Source of the DNA: Leptoclinus maculatus
Taxonomy: Eukaryota > Chordata > Actinopteri > Perciformes > Stichaeidae
Direction: 5' to 3'
Assembly (NCBI GenBank): GCA_032191485.1
Contig: JAVDOI010000004.1
Coordinates: forward strand, 17,604,443 to 17,668,442
DNA: 64,000 nt
Shown: in pieces, positions 9,972 to 21,533 of the stretch
Position numbering within the stretch: position 1 is the first letter of the stretch
Layout: each line of letters opens with the position of its first letter
Position numbers and translations under genes: made by a program
The notes under the pieces: model-generated
What the model saw: only the letters and a program-made list of their open reading frames with translations
What the model was told of the DNA's origin: nothing
Databases searched by the model: none

Positions 9972-10420
9972 TCATAGCTTGTTCTTTCGTTACGTGTCCG
10001 TAAAGTAACGTCGAGAGTATATCTGACGTTAACCGACCGCTGGTCAGCCTCTATATTCACCGACGTACAGCAGTAAACGCTAAATCATATATTTAAATGC
10101 ACGTTCGTGTTAACTTGATACTTTCGGCCACAAAAACACAACAAAGTCAGACATGAATGAACCCGTATGAACAATAAAAATGAAGAAACACGACGACCTT
10201 TATCTTTATAGCTTTCACGTGAATGTCAGACAGCGCCCAGACTAATTATCATGACATTTTAATTCATTGTTATTCATCTTAATGACTACCGTTTAACGTA
10301 GCGTCCACACAGCAAGAGCTCCAGAAATCCAGGCTGTCGTCGGAGAAAGTCTTTCACTCGCAAAACGGCACCACAGCGCTGCTGCTGCTGGTGGCCAAAG
10401 ATATATTACATCCGTACTGG
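9961..10420. other. CpG-rich stretch upstream of the 5S array
   Basis: I count about 30 CpG dinucleotides in 460 bp by eye, far more than in 8860-9180. GC content is modest. It could be an unmethylated promoter-like region or simply young sequence. No transcript start or coding frame can be proposed. Confidence 0.35.
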
Positions 10421-10709
10421 TTTAGGACTACCATTGAAAATTAATGGGAAACGGTTTAGGGAGTTTTAGCTAAAGAATCCCCGGGTGCCGCCTCGTTTAT
10501 TTAAAAAATGACGATAAACTAAATTTGTTTTGAAATTATTTAAATTTTTTGTGAGTTACACCTGTATTAACGTAACATTGACAGAGTATGTTATCAAGGT
10601 AATTGCTTTTTCACCATAGCGAGAGTGCTTGTTTGTGTTCCGGACAATCTGCAGGTGCTCCTTCGTTGGAAAGACAAAAGAGCAGAGCGTGCTGTTAGAG
10701 TGTCTTTAA
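10421..10709. other. Array-flanking unique sequence, no gene seen
   Basis: This is non-repetitive sequence up to the point where 5S homology starts abruptly. It carries neither the 5S spacer nor the TATA-like element found before every complete copy. Confidence 0.6.
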
Positions 10710-10781
10710 AAGCTAAGCAGGGTCGGGCCTGGTCAGTACTTGGATGGGAGACCGCCTGGGAATACCAGGTGCTGTAAGCTT
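10710..10781 (+). rRNA. 5S rRNA, 5'-truncated pseudogene copy (left edge of array)
   Basis: Homology begins at 5S nucleotide 49 (AAGCTAAGCAGG) and continues unchanged to the 3' end and T-run. The missing 48 nt include one strand of helix I and of other helices, so no functional 5S RNA is possible. The cut falls just before the internal control region (box A about 50-64, intermediate element about 67-72, box C about 80-97), which is intact. The following spacer is a normal long-class spacer, except that CCTCTTTGCAGAGG is shortened to the perfect palindrome CCTCTGCAGAGG. Confidence 0.9.
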
Positions 10782-11309
10782 TTTTTTACACTCCTCTGCA
10801 GAGGGCGGTGCTACTTCTTCAGTGGACACCGACAGGCACACCTGAAAAGCAGTACAGCAATGTACACACAATGGAAGTGGTCCTGGTCAATAGATTTCAA
10901 ATACTCTGTAAAGAGTACATCCAGACCTGGTACTTTTTCACATCTTTTTCATATCTTTTTTCAAGTCTTCAATGTACTCACAATCCATTTACATGTCAAA
11001 TGTAGAGTAACCTATGAAGAGCTGCTTCTATGACTGTTGTGTTAAAGTATCTCATAATTTCGACTTTCTATAGCAACTGGAAAAATCTGGTCAGTGTTAT
11101 GGTTACAGATGAACGGAAGCACCAACATTTTTTTTTTTATTCATTTTTTTTTGCTGGTGGAAAAAAAGTAAAAAAAAAAAACACAAAAAATTATTAGTAT
11201 TATTATTTATTGTGTGGGTGGATTCTTTCTTTTTTTTTGTGAATTCCATTTTCTTTTTTTATTTTTGTGATCTTTTTATTTTTCTTTGCTGGCGGAAATG
11301 GGCTTCCAC

Positions 11310-11316
11310 TTTAAAA
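11310..11316 (+). promoter_or_regulatory. TATA-like upstream element of 5S unit 1 (representative)
   Basis: TTTAAAA lies at -31 to -25 relative to the 5S start and C is at -1. Both are features reported for fish 5S spacers and thought to help RNA polymerase III positioning. The same element precedes each full-length copy and is missing before the truncated copy at 10710. Confidence 0.6.
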
Positions 11317-11340
11317 TGCCCTTTGGTAGGATGTTTATTC

Positions 11341-11460
11341 GCTTACGGCCATACCACCCTGAACACGCCCGATCTCGTCTGATCTCGGAAGCTAAGCAGG
11401 GTCGGGCCTGGTCAGTACTTGGATGGGAGACCGCCTGGGAATACCAGGTGCTGTAAGCTT
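11341..11460 (+). rRNA. 5S rRNA unit 1
   Basis: This is the reference copy: 120 nt from GCTTACGGCC to GTGCTGTAAGCTT. It is the RNA polymerase III transcript that joins the large ribosomal subunit. The ends pair as helix I (GCTTACGGC with GCTGTAAGC). The internal control region includes AAGCTAAGCAGGGTC and the TACTTGGATGGGAGACCGCC box C. Vertebrate 5S is recognised directly; the TT in the terminal GCTTAC and AA in GTAAGC are compensating changes relative to the common GCCTAC/GTAGGC form. Long-class unit, 681 bp to the next copy. Confidence 0.97.
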
Positions 11461-11466
11461 TTTTTT
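11459..11466 (+). terminator. Pol III terminator T8 after 5S unit 1 (representative)
   Basis: Eight consecutive T follow GTAAGC at the 3' end of the gene, the standard RNA polymerase III stop. The same run follows nearly all copies; unit 70 has seven T because of a T-to-C change. Confidence 0.85.
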
Positions 11467-12021
11467 ACACTCCTCTTTGCAGAGGGCGGTGCTACTTCTT
11501 CAGTGGACACCGACAGGCACACCTGAAAAGCAGTACAGCAATGTACACACAATGGAAGTGGTCCTGGTCAATAGATTTCAAATACTCTGTAAAGAGTACA
11601 TCCAGACCTGGTACTTTTTCACATCTTTTTCATATCTTTTTTCAAGTCTTCAATGTACTCACAATCCATTTACATGTCAAATGTAGAGTAACCTATGAAG
11701 AGCTGCTTCTATGACTGTTGTGTTAAAGTATCTCATAATTTCGACTTTCTATAGCAACTGGAAAAATCTGGTCAGTGTTATGGTTACAGATGAACGGAAG
11801 CACCAACATTTTTTTTTTTATTCATTTTTTTTTGCTGGTGGAAAAAAAGTAAAAAAAAAAAACACAAAAAATTATTAGTATTATTATTTATTGTGTGGGT
11901 GGATTCTTTCTTTTTTTTTGTGAATTCCATTTTATTTTTTCATTTTTGTGATCTTTTTTTTTTTCTTTGCTGGCGGAAATGGGCTTCCACTTTAAAATGC
12001 CCTTTGGTAGGATGTTTATTC

Positions 12022-12141
12022 GCTTACGGCCATACCACCCTGAACACGCCCGATCTCGTCTGATCTCGGAAGCTAAGCAGGGTCGGGCCTGGTCAGTACT
12101 TGGATGGGAGACCGCCTGGGAATACCAGGTGCTGTAAGCTT
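12022..12141 (+). rRNA. 5S rRNA unit 2
   Basis: Reference 5S sequence; short class, 669 bp. Forms a 1,350-bp dimer with unit 1. Confidence 0.96.
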
Positions 12142-12690
12142 TTTTTTACACTCCTCTTTGCAGAGGGCGGTGCTACTTCTTCAGTGGACACCGACAGGCA
12201 CACCTGAAAAGCAGTACAGCAATGTACACACAATGGAAGTGGTCCTGGTCAATAGATTTCAAATACTCTGTAAAGAGTACATCCAGACCTGGTACTTTTT
12301 CACATCTTTTTTCAAGTCTTCAATGTACTCACAATCCATTTACATGTCAAATGTAGAGTAACCTATGAAGAGCTGCTTCTATGACTGTTGTGTTAAAGTA
12401 TCTCATAATTTCGACTTTCTATAGCAACTGGAAAAATCTGGTCAGTGTTATGGTTACAGATGAACGGAAGCACCAACATTTTTTTTTTTATTCATTTTTT
12501 TTTGCTGGTGGAAAAAAAGTAAAAAAAAAAAACACAAAAAATTATTAGTATTATTATTTATTGTGTGGGTGGATTCTTTCTTTTTTTTGTGAATTCCATT
12601 TTATTTTTTTATTTTTGTGATCTTTTTTTTTTTCTTTGCTGGCGGAAATGGGCTTCCACTTTAAAATGCCCTTTGGTAGGATGTTTATTC

Positions 12691-12810
12691 GCTTACGGCC
12701 ATACCACCCTGAACACGCCCGATCTCGTCTGATCTCGGAAGCTAAGCAGGGTCGGGCCTGGTCAGTACTTGGATGGGAGACCGCCTGGGAATACCAGGTG
12801 CTGTAAGCTT
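12691..12810 (+). rRNA. 5S rRNA unit 3
   Basis: Reference 5S sequence; long class, 681 bp. First half of the second 1,350-bp dimer. Confidence 0.96.
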
Positions 12811-13371
12811 TTTTTTACACTCCTCTTTGCAGAGGGCGGTGCTACTTCTTCAGTGGACACCGACAGGCACACCTGAAAAGCAGTACAGCAATGTACACAC
12901 AATGGAAGTGGTCCTGGTCAATAGATTTCAAATACTCTGTAAAGAGTACATCCAGACCTGGTACTTTTTCACATCTTTTTCATATCTTTTTTCAAGTCTT
13001 CAATGTACTCACAATCCATTTACATGTCAAATGTAGAGTAACCTATGAAGAGCTGCTTCTATGACTGTTGTGTTAAAGTATCTCATAATTTCGACTTTCT
13101 ATAGCAACTGGAAAAATCTGGTCAGTGTTATGGTTACAGATGAACGGAAGCACCAACATTTTTTTTTTTATTCATTTTTTTTTGCTGGTGGAAAAAAAGT
13201 AAAAAAAAAAAACACAAAAAATTATTAGTATTATTATTTATTGTGTGGGTGGATTCTTTCTTTTTTTTTGTGAATTCCATTTTATTTTTTCATTTTTGTG
13301 ATCTTTTTTTTTTTCTTTGCTGGCGGAAATGGGCTTCCACTTTAAAATGCCCTTTGGTAGGATGTTTATTC

Positions 13372-13491
13372 GCTTACGGCCATACCACCCTGAACACGCC
13401 CGATCTCGTCTGATCTCGGAAGCTAAGCAGGGTCGGGCCTGGTCAGTACTTGGATGGGAGACCGCCTGGGAATACCAGGTGCTGTAAGCTT
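13372..13491 (+). rRNA. 5S rRNA unit 4
   Basis: Reference 5S sequence; short class, 669 bp. Second half of the second dimer. Confidence 0.96.
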
Positions 13492-14040
13492 TTTTTTACA
13501 CTCCTCTTTGCAGAGGGCGGTGCTACTTCTTCAGTGGACACCGACAGGCACACCTGAAAAGCAGTACAGCAATGTACACACAATGGAAGTGGTCCTGGTC
13601 AATAGATTTCAAATACTCTGTAAAGAGTACATCCAGACCTGGTACTTTTTCACATCTTTTTTCAAGTCTTCAATGTACTCACAATCCATTTACATGTCAA
13701 ATGTAGAGTAACCTATGAAGAGCTGCTTCTATGACTGTTGTGTTAAAGTATCTCATAATTTCGACTTTCTATAGCAACTGGAAAAATCTGGTCAGTGTTA
13801 TGGTTACAGATGAACGGAAGCACCAACATTTTTTTTTTTATTCATTTTTTTTTGCTGGTGGAAAAAAAGTAAAAAAAAAAAACACAAAAAATTATTAGTA
13901 TTATTATTTATTGTGTGGGTGGATTCTTTCTTTTTTTTGTGAATTCCATTTTATTTTTTTATTTTTGTGATCTTTTTTTTTTTCTTTGCTGGCGGAAATG
14001 GGCTTCCACTTTAAAATGCCCTTTGGTAGGATGTTTATTC

Positions 14041-14160
14041 GCTTACGGCCATACCACCCTGAACATGCCCGATCTCGTCTGATCTCGGAAGCTAAGCAGG
14101 GTCGGGCCTGGTCAGTACTTGGATGGGAGACCGCCTGGGAATACCAGGTGCTGTAAGCTT
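14041..14160 (+). rRNA. 5S rRNA unit 5 (C26T)
   Basis: Carries C to T at 5S position 26 (14066), shared with units 18 and 26. Short class, 669 bp. Opens the eight-unit block that recurs at unit 18. Confidence 0.96.
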
Positions 14161-14709
14161 TTTTTTACACTCCTCTTTGCAGAGGGCGGTGCTACTTCTT
14201 CAGTGGACACCGACAGGCACACCTGAAAAGCAGTACAGCAATGTACACACAATGGAAGTGGTCCTGGTCAATAGATTTCAAATACTCTGTAAAGAGTACA
14301 TCCAGACCTGGTACTTTTTCACATCTTTTTTCAAGTCTTCAATGTACTCACAATCCATTTACATGTCAAATGTAGAGTAACCTATGAAGAGCTGCTTCTA
14401 TGACTGTTGTGTTAAAGTATCTCATAATTTCGACTTTCTATAGCAACTGGAAAAATCTGGTCAGTGTTATGGTTACAGATGAACGGAAGCACCAACATTT
14501 TTTTTTTTATTCATTTTTTTTTGCTGGTGGAAAAAAAGTAAAAAAAAAAAACACAAAAAATTATTAGTATTATTATTTATTGTGTGGGTGGATTCTTTCT
14601 TTTTTTTGTGAATTCCATTTTCTTTTTTTATTTTTGTGATCTTTTTTTTTTTCTTTGCTGGCGGAAATGGGCTTCCACTTTAAAATGCCCTTTGGTAGGA
14701 TGTTTATTC

Positions 14710-14829
14710 GCTTACGGCCATACCACCCTGAACACGCCCGATCTCGTCTGATCTCGGAAGCTAAGCAGGGTCGGGCCTGGTCAGTACTTGGATGGGAGAC
14801 CGCCTGGGAATACCAGGTGCTGTAAGCTT
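14710..14829 (+). rRNA. 5S rRNA unit 6
   Basis: Reference 5S; spacer marker 196A; 669 bp. Confidence 0.96.
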
Positions 14830-15378
14830 TTTTTTACACTCCTCTTTGCAGAGGGCGGTGCTACTTCTTCAGTGGACACCGACAGGCACACCTGAAAAGC
14901 AGTAAAGCAATGTACACACAATGGAAGTGGTCCTGGTCAATAGATTTCAAATACTCTGTAAAGAGTACATCCAGACCTGGTACTTTTTCACATCTTTTTT
15001 CAAGTCTTCAATGTACTCACAATCCATTTACATGTCAAATGTAGAGTAACCTATGAAGAGCTGCTTCTATGACTGTTGTGTTAAAGTATCTCATAATTTC
15101 GACTTTCTATAGCAACTGGAAAAATCTGGTCAGTGTTATGGTTACAGATGAACGGAAGCACCAACATTTTTTTTTTTATTCATTTTTTTTTGCTGGTGGA
15201 AAAAAAGTAAAAAAAAAAAACACAAAAAATTATTAGTATTATTATTTATTGTGTGGGTGGATTCTTTCTTTTTTTTGTGAATTCCATTTTATTTTTTTAT
15301 TTTTGTGATCTTTTTTTTTTTCTTTGCTGGCGGAAATGGGCTTCCACTTTAAAATGCCCTTTGGTAGGATGTTTATTC

Positions 15379-15498
15379 GCTTACGGCCATACCACCCTGA
15401 ACACGCCCGATCTCGTCTGATCTCGGAAGCTAAGCAGGGTCGGGCCTGGTCAGTACTTGGATGGGAGACCGCCTGGGAATACCAGGTGCTGTAAGCTT
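15379..15498 (+). rRNA. 5S rRNA unit 7
   Basis: Reference 5S; plain short spacer, 669 bp. By block alignment it is the counterpart of transposon-bearing unit 20 but has no insertion. Confidence 0.96.
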
Positions 15499-16047
15499 TT
15501 TTTTACACTCCTCTTTGCAGAGGGCGGTGCTACTTCTTCAGTGGACACCGACAGGCACACCTGAAAAGCAGTACAGCAATGTACACACAATGGAAGTGGT
15601 CCTGGTCAATAGATTTCAAATACTCTGTAAAGAGTACATCCAGACCTGGTACTTTTTCACATCTTTTTTCAAGTCTTCAATGTACTCACAATCCATTTAC
15701 ATGTCAAATGTAGAGTAACCTATGAAGAGCTGCTTCTATGACTGTTGTGTTAAAGTATCTCATAATTTCGACTTTCTATAGCAACTGGAAAAATCTGGTC
15801 AGTGTTATGGTTACAGATGAACGGAAGCACCAACATTTTTTTTTTTATTCATTTTTTTTTGCTGGTGGAAAAAAAGTAAAAAAAAAAAACACAAAAAATT
15901 ATTAGTATTATTATTTATTGTGTGGGTGGATTCTTTCTTTTTTTTGTGAATTCCATTTTCTTTTTTTATTTTTGTGATCTTTTTTTTTTTCTTTGCTGGC
16001 GGAAATGGGCTTCCACTTTAAAATGCCCTTTGGTAGGATGTTTATTC

Positions 16048-16167
16048 GCTTACGGCCATACCACCCTGAACACGCCCGATCTCGTCTGATCTCGGAAGCT
16101 AAGCAGGGTCGGGCCTGGTCAGTACTTGGATGGGAGACCGCCTGGGAATACCAGGTGCTGTAAGCTT
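16048..16167 (+). rRNA. 5S rRNA unit 8
   Basis: Reference 5S; plain short spacer, 669 bp. Confidence 0.96.
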
Positions 16168-16716
16168 TTTTTTACACTCCTCTTTGCAGAGGGCGGTGCT
16201 ACTTCTTCAGTGGACACCGACAGGCACACCTGAAAAGCAGTACAGCAATGTACACACAATGGAAGTGGTCCTGGTCAATAGATTTCAAATACTCTGTAAA
16301 GAGTACATCCAGACCTGGTACTTTTTCACATCTTTTTTCAAGTCTTCAATGTACTCACAATCCATTTACATGTCAAATGTAGAGTAACCTATGAAGAGCT
16401 GCTTCTATGACTGTTGTGTTAAAGTATCTCATAATTTCGACTTTCTATAGCAACTGGAAAAATCTGGTCAGTGTTATGGTTACAGATGAACGGAAGCACC
16501 AACATTTTTTTTTTTATTCATTTTTTTTTGCTGGTGGAAAAAAAGTAAAAAAAAAAAACACAAAAAATTATTAGTATTATTATTTATTGTGTGGGTGGAT
16601 TCTTTCTTTTTTTTGTGAATTCCATTTTCTTTTTTTATTTTTGTGATCTTTTTTTTTTTCTTTGCTGGCGGAAATGGGCTTCCACTTTAAAATGCCCTTT
16701 GGTAGGATGTTTATTC

Positions 16717-16836
16717 GCTTACGGCCATACCACCCTGAACACGCCCGATCTCGTCTGATCTCGGAAGCTAAGCAGGGTCGGGCCTGGTCAGTACTTGGAT
16801 GGGAGACCGCCTGGGAATACCAGGTGCTGTAAGCTT
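16717..16836 (+). rRNA. 5S rRNA unit 9
   Basis: Reference 5S; spacer marker 196A; 669 bp. First unit of the six-unit block repeated at units 34-39. Confidence 0.96.
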
Positions 16837-17385
16837 TTTTTTACACTCCTCTTTGCAGAGGGCGGTGCTACTTCTTCAGTGGACACCGACAGGCACACCT
16901 GAAAAGCAGTAAAGCAATGTACACACAATGGAAGTGGTCCTGGTCAATAGATTTCAAATACTCTGTAAAGAGTACATCCAGACCTGGTACTTTTTCACAT
17001 CTTTTTTCAAGTCTTCAATGTACTCACAATCCATTTACATGTCAAATGTAGAGTAACCTATGAAGAGCTGCTTCTATGACTGTTGTGTTAAAGTATCTCA
17101 TAATTTCGACTTTCTATAGCAACTGGAAAAATCTGGTCAGTGTTATGGTTACAGATGAACGGAAGCACCAACATTTTTTTTTTTATTCATTTTTTTTTGC
17201 TGGTGGAAAAAAAGTAAAAAAAAAAAACACAAAAAATTATTAGTATTATTATTTATTGTGTGGGTGGATTCTTTCTTTTTTTTGTGAATTCCATTTTCTT
17301 TTTTTATTTTTGTGATCTTTTTTTTTTTCTTTGCTGGCGGAAATGGGCTTCCACTTTAAAATGCCCTTTGGTAGGATGTTTATTC

Positions 17386-17505
17386 GCTTACGGCCATACC
17401 ACCCTGAACACGCCCGGTCTCGTCTGATCTCGGAAGCTAAGCAGGGTCGGGCCTGGTCAGTACTTGGATGGGAGACCGCCTGGGAATACCAGGTGCTGTA
17501 AGCTT
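17386..17505 (+). rRNA. 5S rRNA unit 10 (A32G)
   Basis: A to G at 5S position 32 (17417), shared with units 23 and 35. Spacer markers 335C and 489C; 669 bp. Confidence 0.96.
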
Positions 17506-18054
17506 TTTTTTACACTCCTCTTTGCAGAGGGCGGTGCTACTTCTTCAGTGGACACCGACAGGCACACCTGAAAAGCAGTACAGCAATGTACACACAATGG
17601 AAGTGGTCCTGGTCAATAGATTTCAAATACTCTGTAAAGAGTACATCCAGACCTGGTACTTTTTCACATCTTTTTTCAAGTCTTCAATGTACTCACAATC
17701 CATTTACATGTCAAATGTACAGTAACCTATGAAGAGCTGCTTCTATGACTGTTGTGTTAAAGTATCTCATAATTTCGACTTTCTATAGCAACTGGAAAAA
17801 TCTGGTCAGTGTTATGGTTACAGATGAACGGAAGCACCAACATTTTTTTTTTTATTCATTTTTTTTTGCTGGTCGAAAAAAAGTAAAAAAAAAAAACACA
17901 AAAAATTATTAGTATTATTATTTATTGTGTGGGTGGATTCTTTCTTTTTTTTGTGAATTCCATTTTATTTTTTTATTTTTGTGATCTTTTTTTTTTTCTT
18001 TGCTGGCGGAAATGGGCTTCCACTTTAAAATGCCCTTTGGTAAGATGTTTATTT

Positions 18055-18174
18055 GCTTACGGCCATACCACCCTGAACACGCCCGATCTCGTCTGATCTC
18101 GGAAGCTAAGCAGGGTCGGGCCTGGTCAGTACTTGGATGGGAGACCGCCTGGGAATACCAGGTGCTGTAAGCTT
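18055..18174 (+). rRNA. 5S rRNA unit 11
   Basis: Reference 5S, but the base at -1 is T instead of C (18054), the only such case seen. Spacer marker 312G; 670 bp. Confidence 0.96.
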
Positions 18175-18724
18175 TTTTTTACACTCCTCTTTGCAGAGGG
18201 CGGTGCTACTTCTTCAGTGGACACCGACAGGCACACCTGAAAAGCAGTACAGCAATGTACACACAATGGAAGTGGTCCTGGTCAATAGATTTCAAATACT
18301 CTGTAAAGAGTACATCCAGACCTGGTACTTTTTCACATCTTTTTTCAAGTCTTCAATGTACTCACGATCCATTTACATGTCAAATGTAGAGTAACCTATG
18401 AAGAGCTGCTTCTATGACTGTTGTGTTAAAGTATCTCATAATTTCGACTTTCTATAGCAACTGGAAAAATCTGGTCAGTGTTATGGTTACAGATGAACGG
18501 AAGCACCAACATTTTTTTTTTTATTCATTTTTTTTTGCTGGTGGAAAAAAAGTAAAAAAAAAAAACACAAAAAATTATTAGTATTATTATTTATTGTGTG
18601 GGTGGATTCTTTCTTTTTTTTTGTGAATTCCATTTTATTTTTTTATTTTTGTGATCTTTTTTTTTTTCTTTGCTGGCGGAAATGGGCTTCCACTTTAAAA
18701 TGCCCTTTGGTAAGATGTTTATTC

Positions 18725-18844
18725 GCTTACGGCCATACCACCCTGAACACGCCCGATCTCGTCTGATCTCGGAAGCTAAGCAGGGTCGGGCCTGGTCAGT
18801 ACTTGGATGGGAGACCGCCTGGGAATACCAGGTGCTGTAAGCTT
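18725..18844 (+). rRNA. 5S rRNA unit 12
   Basis: Reference 5S; 312G; 670 bp. Its spacer ends in the rare TTTTTATTTTT variant, shared with unit 37. Confidence 0.96.
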
Positions 18845-19394
18845 TTTTTTACACTCCTCTTTGCAGAGGGCGGTGCTACTTCTTCAGTGGACACCGACAG
18901 GCACACCTGAAAAGCAGTACAGCAATGTACACACAATGGAAGTGGTCCTGGTCAATAGATTTCAAATACTCTGTAAAGAGTACATCCAGACCTGGTACTT
19001 TTTCACATCTTTTTTCAAGTCTTCAATGTACTCACGATCCATTTACATGTCAAATGTAGAGTAACCTATGAAGAGCTGCTTCTATGACTGTTGTGTTAAA
19101 GTATCTCATAATTTCGACTTTCTATAGCAACTGGAAAAATCTGGTCAGTGTTATGGTTACAGATGAACGGAAGCACCAACATTTTTTTTTTTATTCATTT
19201 TTTTTTGCTGGTGGAAAAAAAGTAAAAAAAAAAAACACAAAAAATTATTAGTATTATTATTTATTGTGTGGGTGGATTCTTTCTTTTTTTTTGTGAATTC
19301 CATTTTCTTTTTTTATTTTTGTGATCTTTTTATTTTTCTTTGCTGGCGGAAATGGGCTTCCACTTTAAAATGCCCTTTGGTAGGATGTTTATTC

Positions 19395-19514
19395 GCTTAC
19401 GGCCATACCACCCTGAACACGCCCGATCTCGTCTGATCTCGGAAGCTAAGCAGGGTCGGGCCTGGTCAGTACTTGGATGGGAGACCGCCTGGGAATACCA
19501 GGTGCTGTAAGCTT
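19395..19514 (+). rRNA. 5S rRNA unit 13
   Basis: Reference 5S; long class, 681 bp, with the GCC marker. Confidence 0.96.
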
Positions 19515-20075
19515 TTTTTTACACTCCTCTTTGCAGAGGGCGGTGCTACTTCTTCAGTGGACACCGACAGGCACACCTGAAAAGCAGTACAGCAATGTAC
19601 ACACAATGGAAGTGGTCCTGGTCAATAGATTTCAAATACTCTGTAAAGAGTACATCCAGACCTGGTACTTTTTCACATCTTTTTCATATCTTTTTTCAAG
19701 TCTTCAATGTACTCACAATCCATTTACATGTCAAATGTAGAGTAACCTATGAAGAGCTGCTTCTATGACTGTTGTGTTAAAGTATCTCATAATTTCGACT
19801 TTCTATAGCAACTGGAAAAATCTGGTCAGTGTTATGGTTACAGATGAACGGAAGCACCAACATTTTTTTTTTTATTCATTTTTTTTTGCTGGTGGAAAAA
19901 AAGTAAAAAAAAAAAACACAAAAAATTATTAGTATTATTATTTATTGTGTGGGTGGATTCTTTCTTTTTTTTTGTGAATGCCATTTTATTTTTTCATTTT
20001 TGTGATCTTTTTTTTTTTCTTTGCTGGCGGAAATGGGCTTCCACTTTAAAATGCCCTTTGGTAGGATGTTTATTC

Positions 20076-20195
20076 GCTTACGGCCATACCACCCTGAACA
20101 CGCCCGATCTCGTCTGATCTCGGAAGCTAAGCAGGGTCGGGCCTGGTCAGTACTTGGATGGGAGACCGCCTGGGAATACCAGGTGCTGTAAGCTT
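20076..20195 (+). rRNA. 5S rRNA unit 14
   Basis: Reference 5S; plain short spacer, 669 bp. Confidence 0.96.
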
Positions 20196-20744
20196 TTTTT
20201 TACACTCCTCTTTGCAGAGGGCGGTGCTACTTCTTCAGTGGACACCGACAGGCACACCTGAAAAGCAGTACAGCAATGTACACACAATGGAAGTGGTCCT
20301 GGTCAATAGATTTCAAATACTCTGTAAAGAGTACATCCAGACCTGGTACTTTTTCACATCTTTTTTCAAGTCTTCAATGTACTCACAATCCATTTACATG
20401 TCAAATGTAGAGTAACCTATGAAGAGCTGCTTCTATGACTGTTGTGTTAAAGTATCTCATAATTTCGACTTTCTATAGCAACTGGAAAAATCTGGTCAGT
20501 GTTATGGTTACAGATGAACGGAAGCACCAACATTTTTTTTTTTATTCATTTTTTTTTGCTGGTGGAAAAAAAGTAAAAAAAAAAAACACAAAAAATTATT
20601 AGTATTATTATTTATTGTGTGGGTGGATTCTTTCTTTTTTTTGTGAATTCCATTTTATTTTTTTATTTTTGTGATCTTTTTTTTTTTCTTTGCTGGCGGA
20701 AATGGGCTTCCACTTTAAAATGCCCTTTGGTAGGATGTTTATTC

Positions 20745-20864
20745 GCTTACGGCCATACCACCCTGAACACGCCCGATCTCGTCTGATCTCGGAAGCTAAG
20801 CAGGGTCGGGCCTGGTCAGTACTTGGATGGGAGACCGCCTGGGAATACCAGGTGCTGTAAGCTT
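20745..20864 (+). rRNA. 5S rRNA unit 15
   Basis: Reference 5S at position 32, yet its spacer has the 335C/489C markers otherwise tied to A32G copies. This makes it a mosaic unit. 669 bp. Confidence 0.96.
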
Positions 20865-21413
20865 TTTTTTACACTCCTCTTTGCAGAGGGCGGTGCTACT
20901 TCTTCAGTGGACACCGACAGGCACACCTGAAAAGCAGTACAGCAATGTACACACAATGGAAGTGGTCCTGGTCAATAGATTTCAAATACTCTGTAAAGAG
21001 TACATCCAGACCTGGTACTTTTTCACATCTTTTTTCAAGTCTTCAATGTACTCACAATCCATTTACATGTCAAATGTACAGTAACCTATGAAGAGCTGCT
21101 TCTATGACTGTTGTGTTAAAGTATCTCATAATTTCGACTTTCTATAGCAACTGGAAAAATCTGGTCAGTGTTATGGTTACAGATGAACGGAAGCACCAAC
21201 ATTTTTTTTTTTATTCATTTTTTTTTGCTGGTCGAAAAAAAGTAAAAAAAAAAAACACAAAAAATTATTAGTATTATTATTTATTGTGTGGGTGGATTCT
21301 TTCTTTTTTTTGTGAATTCCATTTTATTTTTTTATTTTTGTGATCTTTTTTTTTTTCTTTGCTGGCGGAAATGGGCTTCCACTTTAAAATGCCCTTTGGT
21401 AAGATGTTTATTC

Positions 21414-21533
21414 GCTTACGGCCATACCACCCTGAACACGCCCGATCTCGTCTGATCTCGGAAGCTAAGCAGGGTCGGGCCTGGTCAGTACTTGGATGGG
21501 AGACCGCCTGGGAATACCAGGTGCTGTAAGCTT
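21414..21533 (+). rRNA. 5S rRNA unit 16
   Basis: Reference 5S; 312G; 670 bp. Confidence 0.96.

Larger units (their letters stand above)
14041..19394 (+). repeat. Higher-order repeat, eight-unit block copy 1 (5,354 bp)
   Basis: Units 5-12 carry the ordered markers C26T, 196A, plain, plain, 196A, A32G with 335C/489C, 312G, 312G. Units 18-25 carry the same order. Copy 2 minus the transposon and one target site has exactly the same length. Confidence 0.85.
16717..20744 (+). repeat. Higher-order repeat, six-unit block copy 1 (4,028 bp)
   Basis: Units 9-14, spacings 669, 669, 670, 670, 681, 669. The markers 196A, A32G, 312G, 312G with TTTTTATTTTT, and long GCC occur in that order. Confidence 0.85.

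Noticed and set aside
10782..11340. A second RNA gene (snRNA, U-type, or other) linked in the 5S spacer
   Set aside because: Linked U-snRNA genes are known in some fish arrays, but I find no snRNA core, Sm site or internal Pol III boxes beyond the 5S itself.
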